From NCBI GenBank assembly GCA_034687125.1, contig JAQGBZ010000037.1:1-64000 (forward strand): a stretch of 64,000 bases of DNA. Direction: 5' to 3'. The notes below the pieces were generated by a model. That model searched no databases. It worked only from the letters and a program-made list of their open reading frames with translations, and was not told the origin of the DNA. The stretch comes from Neelides folsomi (Eukaryota; Arthropoda; Collembola; Neelipleona; Neelidae). Shown in pieces: positions 1 through 13,100 of this stretch. Made by a program: the position numbers and the translations under genes. Numbering within the stretch: position 1 is the first letter of the stretch; every line of letters begins with the position of its first letter.

Positions 1-1148
1 TGACATGACATTCGATTGCCCGGTCAAGTAACATGATTCAATTCTCAATAATCTTCTCAAATGGAATAGAGTATAGTATATAAAATTACTCTAAAGGAAT
101 GATAAGGACTCGATGTTCAATTTCAAAACTTTCAAAGTTTACTTTTGATCATGAATCCATTGATATTTGAAATTTCCAACTTGGGTGAATGAATGTTTTT
201 AAACAGGGTTTCTTCATTTCATTGTTCCTTTGTTTAAACGAGAGCGATATGAGAGTGTTTAAATGGTTTTAGAGATGAAACAGAGGCGTTTTGAATTGGA
301 GATGAAATAAAGGAATCATTAAGGACAAGACACAGTTTAACTAAATGAAGAGATAAGCCTGAATGGAAAACTTATGGTAAATTAGATTATCATCCTTAAT
401 GTATAAATACTCTCAAAAGCCTCCCCACCAATTCTCTTGAGTTCCACTGAGCTTTTAATATAATGGGACTCTGAGAGACTCGCAGGGATTCTTTTAATAA
501 AAGATTTTTCGGTCAATGAGAAACAGCAACACATATGATTTGATCATAAGAGACGCGGATGGAACGGAAGACTCCCAAGACTCATATAAAAACATAGGTA
601 GCTCTCCATTGAAGGACACAATGATGATAGCGAATAGAAAAGCCAACCCACTGGCATCATTCTCAATCCCACTTTGTGAGCATAAAATCATCGAATCCCA
701 ACATTCCTCTTTGACATTTAAAAGAAGGAAGAGGACATGGGGAAATAAATAGAGTAATTGATGAACCACCAGGACAATGTGAATCCACACGTTGGTGGTG
801 GCTCGACAACAACAATCGTCATACACAATTCTTTTTATTTATGTCGGATTGAGACTGTGTCTCGAAAGCCTCATTGTGGTTCGTAAGTACAATTAAGGAG
901 CCCATACATGCATTTCTCTCTCGTATCAACTAACTTCAATTGAGACTTTGAGTGATGTGATGGTGAAGGGCGTTAAATTGGAGTTTATATAGATTTGTGC
1001 AACAGCACACAGGTGTTCCGAATCCATTTCCTCCATAAGCTAAATTGTTTGTGTATTTACAGTGGTCAATTGACCATCGGTCCACTGATGGTCCAACAAC
1101 CCTGCAGCGTATCTCACTTGGAAGCAGAGCGGAAGCAGAAGCGAAGGA
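1..1148. other. 5' flank or non-coding leader of the FAM110 gene
   Basis: No convincing coding sequence. Short open frames exist on both strands (about 494-826) but overlap each other and lack recognisable motifs. A pyrimidine-poor but plausible splice acceptor (TATTTACAG) ends at 1062, so 1063-1148 is likely 5' UTR of the exon carrying the FAM110 start codon. The promoter was not located. Confidence 0.4.
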
Positions 1149-4100
1149 ATGACAACAACGTCGCTCTATCCACACAAACCTCCTCTCAAGACGAGGAATC
1201 CCTTGTTCCTCCGATCAACCTACTATGGCTCCGTAGGGAGGCCTTCGTCTGGTGAATGTAAGTTCCCTTTTCTTTTTATGCCCGAAACACAAGGAAGGAG
1301 ATTTCCAAAAGAATGGTTCATATTTCATCTCTAGACGTAAGAGAGGGGAGATTAAATTAAATTCATATATGGAATTGATCCCAAATTCTCTCTTTCATCT
1401 CAACAAGGGATTGAGGGAGAGTATTGCACTTTGCTATAACTATAGATGTATTACATCGATGCATCCACTCAGCTCGAGTACAATTCTGATTCTCAAGTAA
1501 AATTGGATTACGAGACGAGGATCCAATTTCTCTATAATAATATTCATTCGTATCTTATACATTCATAATATGGAGACTCTAGAGGTTTGCATACGTAAAG
1601 ATCTATCCGATGAACGTCTAGTATTCTATGTTTGCTTATGTTGATTTCTCATATATTTTTCACTATCTTGATATTCCAAGTCAAATACCTTACATTTCTT
1701 TAGAATTGAGAGAGAGAGAGATGAAAACTTGGGGATTGTAAAGAACCCTCCAACCTTGCCCTTTAGAAAATTATAATTTCCATTCACTTGCGTTAGTTTG
1801 TTTATAAAGGGTGGGTCCTTTCCCGATTCACTTCCTCTTTTTCGACGTAACTATTTGTAAACATCCCGTGTTGATACAATTATAAATATTGGGTAAACCC
1901 TTCATGTGACAAAGTTGGTAAAATATAATAATCTGATATTCCTTCTCCCAAATATGTAAAAGTATGTAAGTTATATAGTGGGAAATTCGTGGTATAGGGT
2001 TACATAAAGCTTGTAGGATTTAGGTATTTCGAGCGAAAATAAAAGCGTGTTTTCTACTCAATACATTCTGAGTTGTTTATTTAGAGGGAAATTTATTGTA
2101 TGAACTTCTCTCTGCTTTTACGAGTGTTTTGAGTGATGTTGTGTATATTTTTCATCCTTCGGCTCTTTCGCGAAAAGAGGGCAGAATTACTCTCTCATTC
2201 AAAGTTGGATTTTTTCTCTCGAGTCTGTGCGAGTGTGTTGGGAAAAAATTCTTTTCACTATTTAACACCTTCAATTTCAAGAGAGTTCCTCTAAAATGCT
2301 TTTTCCAATTTTTCCATTTGACAGGGAGTAAGACGCGGAATATTTATGAATAATCCCACGCCTTAGGAATTGAAATGAAAAGGTCTGTATTAAGAGAAAT
2401 AAGGATCTGTGCTCGTCAGTTTTTGTCTGTCGAAGAAGGCAAATCCCCTTTCTCCGATCAATGAATTATTTGATGAATTTTTATATGAATTGCGTTCAGT
2501 CTTCGATTAGTGTTGGACCAGAGCCAGGTCGGGGCTTCTACATGGACTTCCATGATACCCTTTTTAGAACGAATACACACTAAAGAATTAGATTTACACT
2601 GGCGCCTGACCCCCCTCGAATACAATTATATGTTTGATCCTAGAGAGAAGAAAGACAACACGTGTATTTTTGAACCCCTCTCCGAACAACTTCAGGTTTT
2701 TACCAAACGGATGAGTTTTCATATACTTACACTCTCAGCTAGCTCATACATTAAATAAAGTTAGAAACTTTTTTTTTATTTCCACAAAGGAGACGAGTTT
2801 ATAAAAGAAATATGAATAGTAGCCGCGGTTGAGAATTGGTAAAGTTGAAGGATCTTTATAGGGACTTGAACCTCACACCGGTTTAAGATCCCCCAAAAAG
2901 ACACTCAAATTCTTGCTTTTATAAATACACTTTTATTATAAAGCTCATAATTTACACAAAGAAATGAGAAAGCCGCTATGGTTCGGAAGACGGACATCTG
3001 AATCGGAGTGTTATTAAGAAAAGTAGTTTGGAGAGAGAAAAAAAGGAAGAAGGAAGGAAATGTTGACTCTCTTCATCTACTTCTCTAATGGAGGGCAGAG
3101 GATAAAATATTGGAGGCGATTTTCCTTTTGGCAGTAAACCCTCATCCTGCGTCGAAGCTAGTAGTATCTCTCTCTATCTCTCCCATTACATCCACTTTCC
3201 GTTCGCACACTCTGCGACAAGATATTTATGCAGAAGGAGGGTCATAAAAATGGGGTCCTCCATTTGTTCACCAGCTTGGGACAAAAGATCCTCACATATA
3301 GACGATAGACGTGGTCTTAATAAATTCGTAGGAGTGTGGAAGAAGAATCCTCTCTCCTTTTTATTATCTGAGAGTACGGATTTAGCTTTCCACCCTCGTC
3401 CCTACCGCACTCGGCCCAACACGAGCCTTTTTTCATCCACAGCCCCTGCATTATTACTAACATCATAAGATATTATGAAGGACCATATGGATTGGAGGGA
3501 TATTTGTATAGAAAGTAGGACCAGGCCTCCACTGAGCCCTCAAAAGAACCGGTGGTAAAGAAAACCCTCATTCTCCACTTAAAGGACTCTTTTTCATCTT
3601 TGGAAAGTGAAATTCACTCTGCTCGTTCACACTCCATTCCAAAATACTCATAATGACCCAAGTGAATGGACCTTTAAATACATTCTTTGCTTTATGTATT
3701 CTTCCCAGGTCCCAAATGATAAATTCATCGTTCGAAGTAATCCTAAATTGGATATAGCCTGGGTTTGAGTGAAATTTCCTCCTTATGTATTATCCTCCCC
3801 ATTATCCCATCTTCAGGAGACAACCAATGGGTTTGACAATAAAGGAACATCGAGACTCGTTTAGCTTCTCCGTCGCAACTTCCTCATCGACTGAGCAATT
3901 CTGATAATATTTCATATTTATTCCCATTTAACTCCTTCCACTTCGAGTCTCTATTATTATGTAAAATAAGTAAGTAGATGTGAGGAAAGTCCAGTAGAGA
4001 ATTAATTTTGCAATTTCTTATATCGTACTTGTATCGAGTCGCCTGTTGACTTCGCTCAGGCATCTTCAAATCTTGAGACATTCTTTACCGAGGAAGCGCT

Positions 4101-7100
4101 TACAGTTATTTATTAATTTTTATTGCACACGTTCGACCGGGGAGGAAGAATAAAGGATTTTTATGCCTGTGCCATTCCCATTCATATTATTTGAATCTCA
4201 TGTGCAGTTTAATAATTTTTTTTCCCTCAACCTACCCCTTTCACGTATAGACAAACGGGAATTTGGCTAATGAGAAAATATTTATGATCTAAGGAATAAT
4301 GACGGCTCTTATGGCCCCTAATTTTTTTACAGCCCTCTTCTCATGTTTGAAGTAAATAGGAGTTATAAGCTTTTTATGTGCAGTTGTGTCCTCTCAAATG
4401 TTAAAAAAATATATTCATACGTGAGCTTAGGAAAGAATGCGCCCTGTGTACACAAATACACAGCAGTGGTTATTTGGTTCTTTGGTTTGTATGAAAGGAG
4501 CAGGTGAATGAGGGCTGCTCATGGTATGTATATTCTATGAGGCTTTAAAGTCTAGACCCCTTGTTACGAGAGAGGAATTCAAGGAACTTGGGAGATCTTC
4601 TCTCAAAGTTAAAGGGAGAGACAAAGAGGCCTTCAAAAGCAATCTTAAGAAATGGACAGAATATCGGGGAAGTTCTTAACAAGGCGAGGGAGACTCGCCA
4701 GGGGAAGGGCTCCCTGTCATTGCCTCAAGGAGTTTCGTGCTTCTTCGTCCCTTCCATCTCACTCATATTACTTAAGGTACTATTGAAAGGCTCATCTTCC
4801 AAAAGAGACTTTCCTTTTACAGGCTCATTATTATTACTTTATTTATTGTTACACTTCATCAACACTTTGTTCATATTTATAGGAAATGAGGCGGAGAGGC
4901 CTTTGAGTTCTCTCCGCCAGATTGGAAAAAATGGTACAATGAGGAATCCACTCTGAGAGTCTCCATACATTTGATCCATGCTGGGAATGGGAAGATGGAT
5001 ATGTTAGACTCTTAATTAGGTGTAATGTTTATTAATCATGAAAAGGGAAGGGCAGAGAAGACTCTGCGTGTTCTATAACCACCAGGGACAAGACGACGCA
5101 CGGGGTATAAATGCTCGTTTGAAAGGGACAATAATCTCTCTTTTGTTTTAATTCCCCGTTCCTTCCAAGTGGTTTTATCGAAGAGGAATCTCTTCAATGT
5201 TGGATGAAAAGGAAGATTGATTTAGAGATAGGATTTGTGGAAATGCCCTGAGCCTCAGGGAGTCACACAGTTGGTGAGGAATGGGACTTGAAACGCGACT
5301 CAAGGTAATACTCTTGAGGCATCGTGTGAGAAATCCAGAGTGACATTTTACTAACCGACTTTTCTTTCATGCGATCTTTATTCATAAAGGAATAATAAAT
5401 TAGGGAAATTGGAGAGCTGAGCCGAGCATACAAAGGTTCGATAATCATCGCTCTCAGCTTTTTTTGAGCAACCAACTTCGTTCCCATAAACCTACTCTTA
5501 AAGAAATTTTTCGCATTGTGAGAAGTCCGCTAATGTATGGAACAACTTTGGAAGACGTCGAGTGTAATAAAGCCAATACTCATTTCCCACAGGAGACGAA
5601 GGAATAGGAATGCAGTCAAAGACGATTCAATCTCTTTCATCCCTCTTTCAATTTATTTTTTTTAATGTCACTAACTTAGGTATTTTCTCATATTTTCTTT
5701 TGCCATTCTCTTTGTTCTGGAATCTTGGAAAGTTCCGACGTGTTTTTTCTACACAGTTAAAGTAATTTTCACTTCTAATTTGTCAGCCGAAGAATGAAAA
5801 GGAACGATAAAAATAGCATTCTTTTCTATATTTTATATTATTAAAGGAAATTCCATATGAAATATATTTGTTAGAACAGTTTTAATATTATATGTAAATA
5901 TTTTGTGCTAATAATTTACAATGTAAATTATAAAATGGGCAAATATTATATTTTTGAAATTGCATCGTTGGTGCATTTTTGGCTAATCAATTCTCTAACT
6001 TCGTGTAGGTATGTGTGTATTAATATATTAATTTTTATAATGGGTCAATAATAGTTAATGAAAGGTTTAATGACATCTTACTCGACTGGTCGTGATTGGC
6101 AATCTCCACGCCATTTTCTTACGGTTAATTGATTTCCAATACAATTCAATCAGCCTCAAAGTTGCAATGGACATGATGAAACTGAAATGAGTTTGAAGGA
6201 ACAAATAGTTATGATAGGATCTAATAAGGATTTCTAACAGTATTAAAGCATTTGTAATGAGTTATGGATTGAAATCCCGGTAGTGGTAAAAAGTCAAAAT
6301 GAGAAGTTGATGATAATGATGAGATGCTCTCTGACGTCAGTATCATTAGCGGGAAGACGGCGACGATGTTGAAAGAAGATAAAAGGAGCTTTATCCTTCT
6401 ATTGATTACAAATTACGGGCTCTGACTTCAAACACCCATTATCAACATATAGAAGTCAATTTGGCCATATTCCACAATGTATTCCTTAATTCATACATTG
6501 AAGAAAGGACACAGAGGTCGAATGAGTTTCGGCATTCTTAAGAAATGGCTCGAAGTTGGTCGGAAAAATGAAACGGCAAAGTTTTGGAGTCAAATGGGCC
6601 AACGAAGCCCACACTCTCACCATCTCTTCAAAATCCCCATTCATCGTTGTTGTTGTGGGACGAGAGCGGAGAAGAGTAAAAAAGCATTTACCCAGCCCCC
6701 CTCATGAATTGGTGAATATTAAGGTCAGGAGAGGGACAAGTGGACCCATGAATAGGTCAACCTCCGATCCCTTTCAGCTCCATTATTCAAAATGATTGAG
6801 GGGAAGGTAAAAAGAGAAACGTGCCGAGGAGTTGAGACCTGAGAATTACATTTGATTGCTTTCTTTCATCCAGCTGCAGCGGCTCCCATCCAATTCAGCT
6901 CACACCCTCTGGTCAATCCAGCCAAAGTCCCTTGCCCTCTCCGATTGTCCAATTCCACTAATTTGGCCTACTCTTGACAACCAACGCATGCAACCAACGC
7001 AGTGGAACTGCTGTGCTGTGAGACTGGCGATTAAAACTCCTGGTGGATTGAACGAGATAAAGAAATGGGAATCAGGATGAATAAATCGAAGAGATTATCT

Positions 7101-10100
7101 TGGAGATGTTATCAACAAGGAGGGAGCTCCTGTGTGAGGTTGTGATAAGGTTTATGAGGATGCACAACAATAATCATTTTCTTCCTCTCTTCTTTTCCGC
7201 GTGGCTGTAACATTTGGATATTTTATTGTGTCACGTAAAATATTCTGTCCGTGCCGATACGTTGTTTTGGAACAAAATAGGGAGAGAACGAGGCTCAAGA
7301 TGAATCCAGACAGTTATGACGGAAAATTGAGTCCCTCGTCGTTTCTGGGTTTGGCCGGGCCTTTTACGGTCATCAGTCTTCATTAGCCACCAAAGAGGAG
7401 AAAAATGAGGAAGAGATGGATGTGTTTTTGAATAGGAAGAGACATAGAGGAAGATGTAATAAAACATCTACAACTCTACCACGCATTCGCGAGTTTAATC
7501 AAAGATTCTCAAATTTATTTTGTAAAGTCTGAAGTAAAGCGAAAATTTATATGCTATAGGACTCGTGAGAGAGATCTTCCAAAAACTTGAATTTGCAAAT
7601 TACGAATGTAATAAACCCGAATTTAACAAGAATGTATTATTTTGATTTTAATTTTGAATGACTAGTTTGTACTCCTTTTCATCTACTGAATTTCCAAGTA
7701 CTTGAGTGGTCATTCCATTAATTTAAAGGTTAAACGCAATGTCTTGTAACAGCTTTTTGGCACTTGCTCTATAGTGCGAATAATGTATAAACTTCAGACC
7801 TTTGTGTATCCCCTATTGCCCTTCTGATTTGAGTAAAAAATTGAATGGGAGAGATGTAGAGCACGAAGTTGTGTGCTGGATTCAAAACCCTCATTTTCGT
7901 TATATCTTCCACTAACACATTCCCCAATATCTCCGATTCGTTTCGACTCATGACTTTTGACCTATGGAGCTCAAATGCTCATTGAAATATCTGACTTGAG
8001 AGATTTTGCGATATGCGATCTCAACTTGTATTCCAACACCCACTCGCAAATTCTCACAAGAATCATTACGAGTTGATCCGACTTTATTGCCGATCGTAGC
8101 GAATGACTTTTATGGTATTGCCAGTAACCTTATATGGTGAGCTTTAATATTACATAATAATAATTGCACATAATATGCGATTTCCGTCTTCATCTTTGAG
8201 GGGAATATCGTCACAAGGTCTTTAATATGCGGAACTTCCATTTATAAATTCACTTAATCCGATCATAATGCACGTGAGAATGACGCAGTTTACACCGAAC
8301 TTTAATTTTTCAAACCTATTAAAGGCTCGTCAAATTCCTCGTAAAGCCTGTAAATTCGCGAATACTCGAAGAATTAATATTTTACCAAGACGTTGACGTT
8401 GTGATCATCCATCACTTCTCCTCTATGCGATTAACGTGGGTTTTAAACCCTAGGAACTCATTTCGCAATTAGCGATTAAGACTTCGTTATGAGATGAGAG
8501 GTAAACTTACAAGATTTGCGACCGAGCCAATGTATGCAAAAGGAGTCCTTGAACCAAGACACAATAATGTGCCATTATACGCCGGACTTCGCGGAGCCCC
8601 ATGATTAAAAAATAGCCATTAAGAAATGAATTATAAAAATGTTGAGACAATTAAGTCTTATAACGTGCCGTAACAAGCGTGGTTGTGCGTGCATTTTAGT
8701 TAAACGGTTTTTAGTCGAGAGGCAAACGATCCTTGTGTGGATGATGGGGAATTTAAAGGCTCTTGAGCTATCTACTTATTCTGTCATGAGAAGATTCCTC
8801 ATATTACAAAAACAGAGTGAAACCGCTTCTTGCAAATAAATGTTTTCCTTTACTTATGGGATGACTTGGATCACTGTTGAACTCTTAGAGAAATTAAATA
8901 TGCAAAGAAGGAAGCCACTGTTGGACATGTGGATACATCCCCACGTGCTAGAACCATAATTCAAAATGACAAAAAATTATTAAAAGGAAAAATGAGAAAT
9001 TTCAAGATTTTAGTATTATACATAAAAGTACAATGCGGATCGGATGCCGGGATTTGTCCATGGAAAAGTCTCTTAGGGTTTAGGTCTTGTAGAATCCCAT
9101 GTTTGAGATTAGAACGTCGGTGGTGATCTAAAATTTACATTTTCATTTCAGCTTCTCCTCGAGCGTACAACTTATCAAAAGTTCACATTTGTCATCTTTA
9201 TTTACAGACAAATGTAAAAGCATGATGTATCGTTGGTGGATAAAACATTCGAGTTTTGCAAAAAAAACACAGCAAACGCAATACTTTAACAATTGTGACA
9301 GATGTGACTGACCTTATTATCCTTATTTGATTTGATTAAATTCAGGAATTACTCATGTTAGTAAAATAACTGTGATGTAAGATTTTAATATTTATAAAAA
9401 CCCGAATTTGACTCTCCCAAACTCCACACGATCCAACAATAATAGAATTCCCTCATCCATATGTGGAAAAAGATTGGAATTGAGAATGGGGGATTAAAGC
9501 ATGAAAGTTGGAGTGAATGATTCTCAAAATTGAAGAAGGTTTTGTATGAGGGAGAGAAAGGGAGGACACTTTAACCAATAGCTTTAAACCTCCAGCGGCT
9601 CAATAGCCATTTCCATTAAGGATAAGAGTCTGTGCGTGAGAAAGTGGATGAAGTGGAGCTGAAGTCGGGAAATCGGATGAAGAGGTTTTATTATACAACG
9701 GGAGAAAACAAGAGTGAGGGAGAACTACTGTTAGATTGAGATACGGAGCAGGATCATCCTGGAGAAACCACTGGAGCATATCAACCCCCATCAAATAAAG
9801 AGGAGTCAAAGGGGAGGTCTAAGGGCTTGTGGAAAAGAAAACAAGATGAGTTGGAGAAAATGAGCAGAAAGAGGTTCAAATAATTAAATCCTCATCATGT
9901 GAACCTTTTCTCCCATTTCTTACACGGCTCTATTTTTGGGATTTAGACAATCTTTGTTCTCTCAATTGCACTTGTATTTAAAATGACTCTCTTTAATTTA
10001 AACAAGGCAAAAAAGTGAGCGTAAAAAATTAACACAATGGCAATTCAAATTTAAATACACTTTCATGCACTTTAATTTTCTTGTTCCAACTATCCAATTT

Positions 10101-13100
10101 TGGGTTAATAAGCATTTAAGTTTCAAGGCGGCTGGGACCTAATTGTTTTATTATGCGGATAATAAATCCTTTAATGACTTTGAGGAATTGGTAGTTTGAT
10201 TTAGCTCCAATAACTCAAATCATTTTCCTTTTAGAGATTTATTTAATGAATTTAAAGAAAATTTAATTAAATCTCGTAACTCCTATTGAATTTTAGAATT
10301 CTCATAAGAACTCTTCTAACTTCTAACGGATATCTACTATATGTAGTATTGGTAGGTATGCATCTGTGTAAGTTGGGATTAAAATGGATTTCATTAAAGG
10401 GCTGAAGTAAAGAAATTAAACCTTTTAACGTTTGAAGGAAAAGAGCGAGCGATAAAGATTCATTTTATTGGAACATTTCACAGTTGACGAGATTCTTCGT
10501 AGTTTTAAATTGAAGAAAATGCCAAAGGTTGTGGAATTCATTCTCCACCGCTCAAATGGTTTCTTATCCCGGGCACGTCTCTTCAGTTCGTTAAATTCTC
10601 CCTGTGATGAATTATTTAATTTGTGGTTTCATCGCAGTTTTTCTCCCGAATCTCCACCATTTAAAACAGATGAAAAAAAGGAGTGAAAAGGAATAGAAAA
10701 TGTAGAATATAAAAAATAGATAATCTGCCATTGATGTGTCAGTGTGCTGTAATATAATGATGCATATACTTACAATAGAATGATATCCAACAGTGAGATT
10801 TTTTCGCTCTCGGAGAGATTAAGTTTTTACAATGGAAGTCGAGGCGCAGTGGAGTTGTATTTAAACTCACAGTCAGTGTCTCATCAGAATTGTCTTCTGC
10901 CTTGTCACAAAAAATGAATTGTTTATTCCTCATTCCTTAACGCTTCGGCTTTTGAGGTTTGAGCATGTAACCCATTTACATCTCTCTCCATCTCTCAATT
11001 GTTCCCTCACTGTTGTGGCTGCAGTCTCTGGCTCTGATTGGCGTGAATCCCCTTCTTTCCGAATTAAATGTCAATTGTGAATTGAAATAGACCTTGAAGA
11101 GAGAAAGAGAGAAGATTCGGTGGGTTTAGTGCCCCAAACTCTACATTTTTCATTCAATTCAAATTGGAGGTGAGTAGGGGAGATGTTTTTAGACTCAAAC
11201 AGCGAATCTCTCATGGTCGGGATATTTATTCTCTTTGCATAGGCAATCTCCACCTTACACCTGTCGGGCTTTTATTGTTCCGCCTTTCCACATTCAAGTA
11301 ATTGACTTGTAACGAGGTTTATGATCGTTTTTTCTATCTGACATTTGCGAATAAATTGTAATGAAAATCTCCATGTTTGCCTTTCATCTTCAGCCCATTG
11401 ATTCCGCAGTCTGACTCGGCGCTGGCTTTCTCTCTCATTAAAATAATGAAAATGGCATGCAATTGTAATGGGCTAATCAGGTTCTGCTGCATTGTTGATT
11501 TTCTTAAAGGGGGAATTCTCACTAAAGTATGAAATTCAAATATAAAACGACAGCCATTTTTATTTGACTGGCATAAGTCTTTCTTAAAAGCAATAAATTA
11601 TTTCATCGTAGTTATAAGATTTTCTTGATGGAAAAAAGAATTGGAAGATTAAAACAGGTAAATCAAGAATAGGATGGACGCATGTGTTTATTAGTGTTAC
11701 ATTTCAGGATTTGATTAGGTCGTTGATTTGCAATTTACATTTACCTAGAATTTTACATAATGGACTTCATTGAGTGAGTTCAGCTGTTCAGCTAGGACAG
11801 GTAAAAAAATAAAACGCATTTGCTCCTTGGAAAAACATTCATTTAATGTTCAAATCTTGTCTTTCTGCCACTAGTCATTAGCGATTAAAATATTTCCTCT
11901 TATTTATGATGGACTAACCCTTAGTAAGTAGTGATTTACTATGAAGAGCAGGGAGGATAATAAAGAAATATCAACTTCCCAAGACGTCACTGGATTTGTA
12001 AGTAGTAAAAAATTTAAGGAGATTACAAGAAAGAGACAGATAAGGCGCTTTTATCTAAATTGACTCGAAGGCTGCTTCATCTCCTAAGTTAGTATAATAA
12101 GAGTACATACATTATCACTCAAGGGAACCTCTGGCTACTGAGAGATAAGACCAAGGAAAAGAACGCGAGTCTTCGCAGGGAGACACAAATTATTTATTTC
12201 CATTATAAGAAGAGTGAGATTGTGAGTTTTATTTAATTTTCTTCCTCAATGACACAGAGAGTTGGGAAAAGGAGGCTTGGCTAATTAGTGTGGAATTGGT
12301 GTAATAGAAGAAGTCGGAGTGGAGAAGTCGAGGCTCATCCTCCCTGCCGCTTCTTTCTCTTCGCTTCATCCGACTGATCTGTGTCGACAGGCCCATGAAT
12401 TTATTCACTCTTAACTCATTTAAAAAAGGACAGTTCGGCATGGAACTCGTTCAATCTAATGAGTTAATGAGAGTAATGGAGGAGAGGCAGAACAACTTAT
12501 ACAAATCAGTAGTTCCCGAATTTCGTCTTATTTACTCCCCAGTGAGACTCATTAAATTCGTTTATTTGCCAAAAAGAGTTTTGGACCCAAATGGCTGGAT
12601 GTTTCTTGCCAGAAAATATGTAAAAAACACAAGACCCGTTTTACCCTCATTTTATTCTTTGGAGAACATGTTGAAGAAATTCGCAAATATGGTACACAAT
12701 ATTTGTTCAAACTTTGCTCGTAATACTGATGTACGATTTACTTTATGTATTGTATTGTACGTATGTATGGATAAACTTATGGTTATATAGGAAATGTTGA
12801 ACATAGGAAATGAAATAGGAAATCCACAGAGTTGCTTGTCTTCTTGGTATAAAAAACTGCGGAAAGGAGATAAAGGATGAAAGGGAATTTTGCAAACTCA
12901 ATTCAAAGGCCATCTCCTTAATTAATGACATTTTTCGTTGTTTAATGAAGCCCGAGTTCAAGTCTTTAGAAAAATCTGCTATAGAGGATATTATAGACTC
13001 TCTTTGTGCTTATGATGTGAACTTTGAATAAAGGGATGGGTTGAAAGGGAATTGGAGTAAACAACGCCACGAGGAAATACTAATCAGGCCTTCAAAATTT

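Noticed and set aside
494-826. Overlapping open frames on both strands upstream of the FAM110 first exon
   Set aside because: They mirror one another, lack motifs, and probably reflect a locally less AT-rich stretch.
2861-2874. Sequence resembling a tRNA B box on the minus strand
   Set aside because: The flanking bases do not form a T-arm stem, and no A box or acceptor stem is present.
4561-4956. 131-codon plus-strand open frame inside the FAM110 first intron
   Set aside because: No ATG at its start and no motif; the second half is a hydrophobic low-complexity run. Also does not match the FAM110 N-terminus.
12395-12790. 131-codon plus-strand open frame
   Set aside because: No family similarity that I can see and no supporting splice sites in phase with the flanking FAM110 exons.
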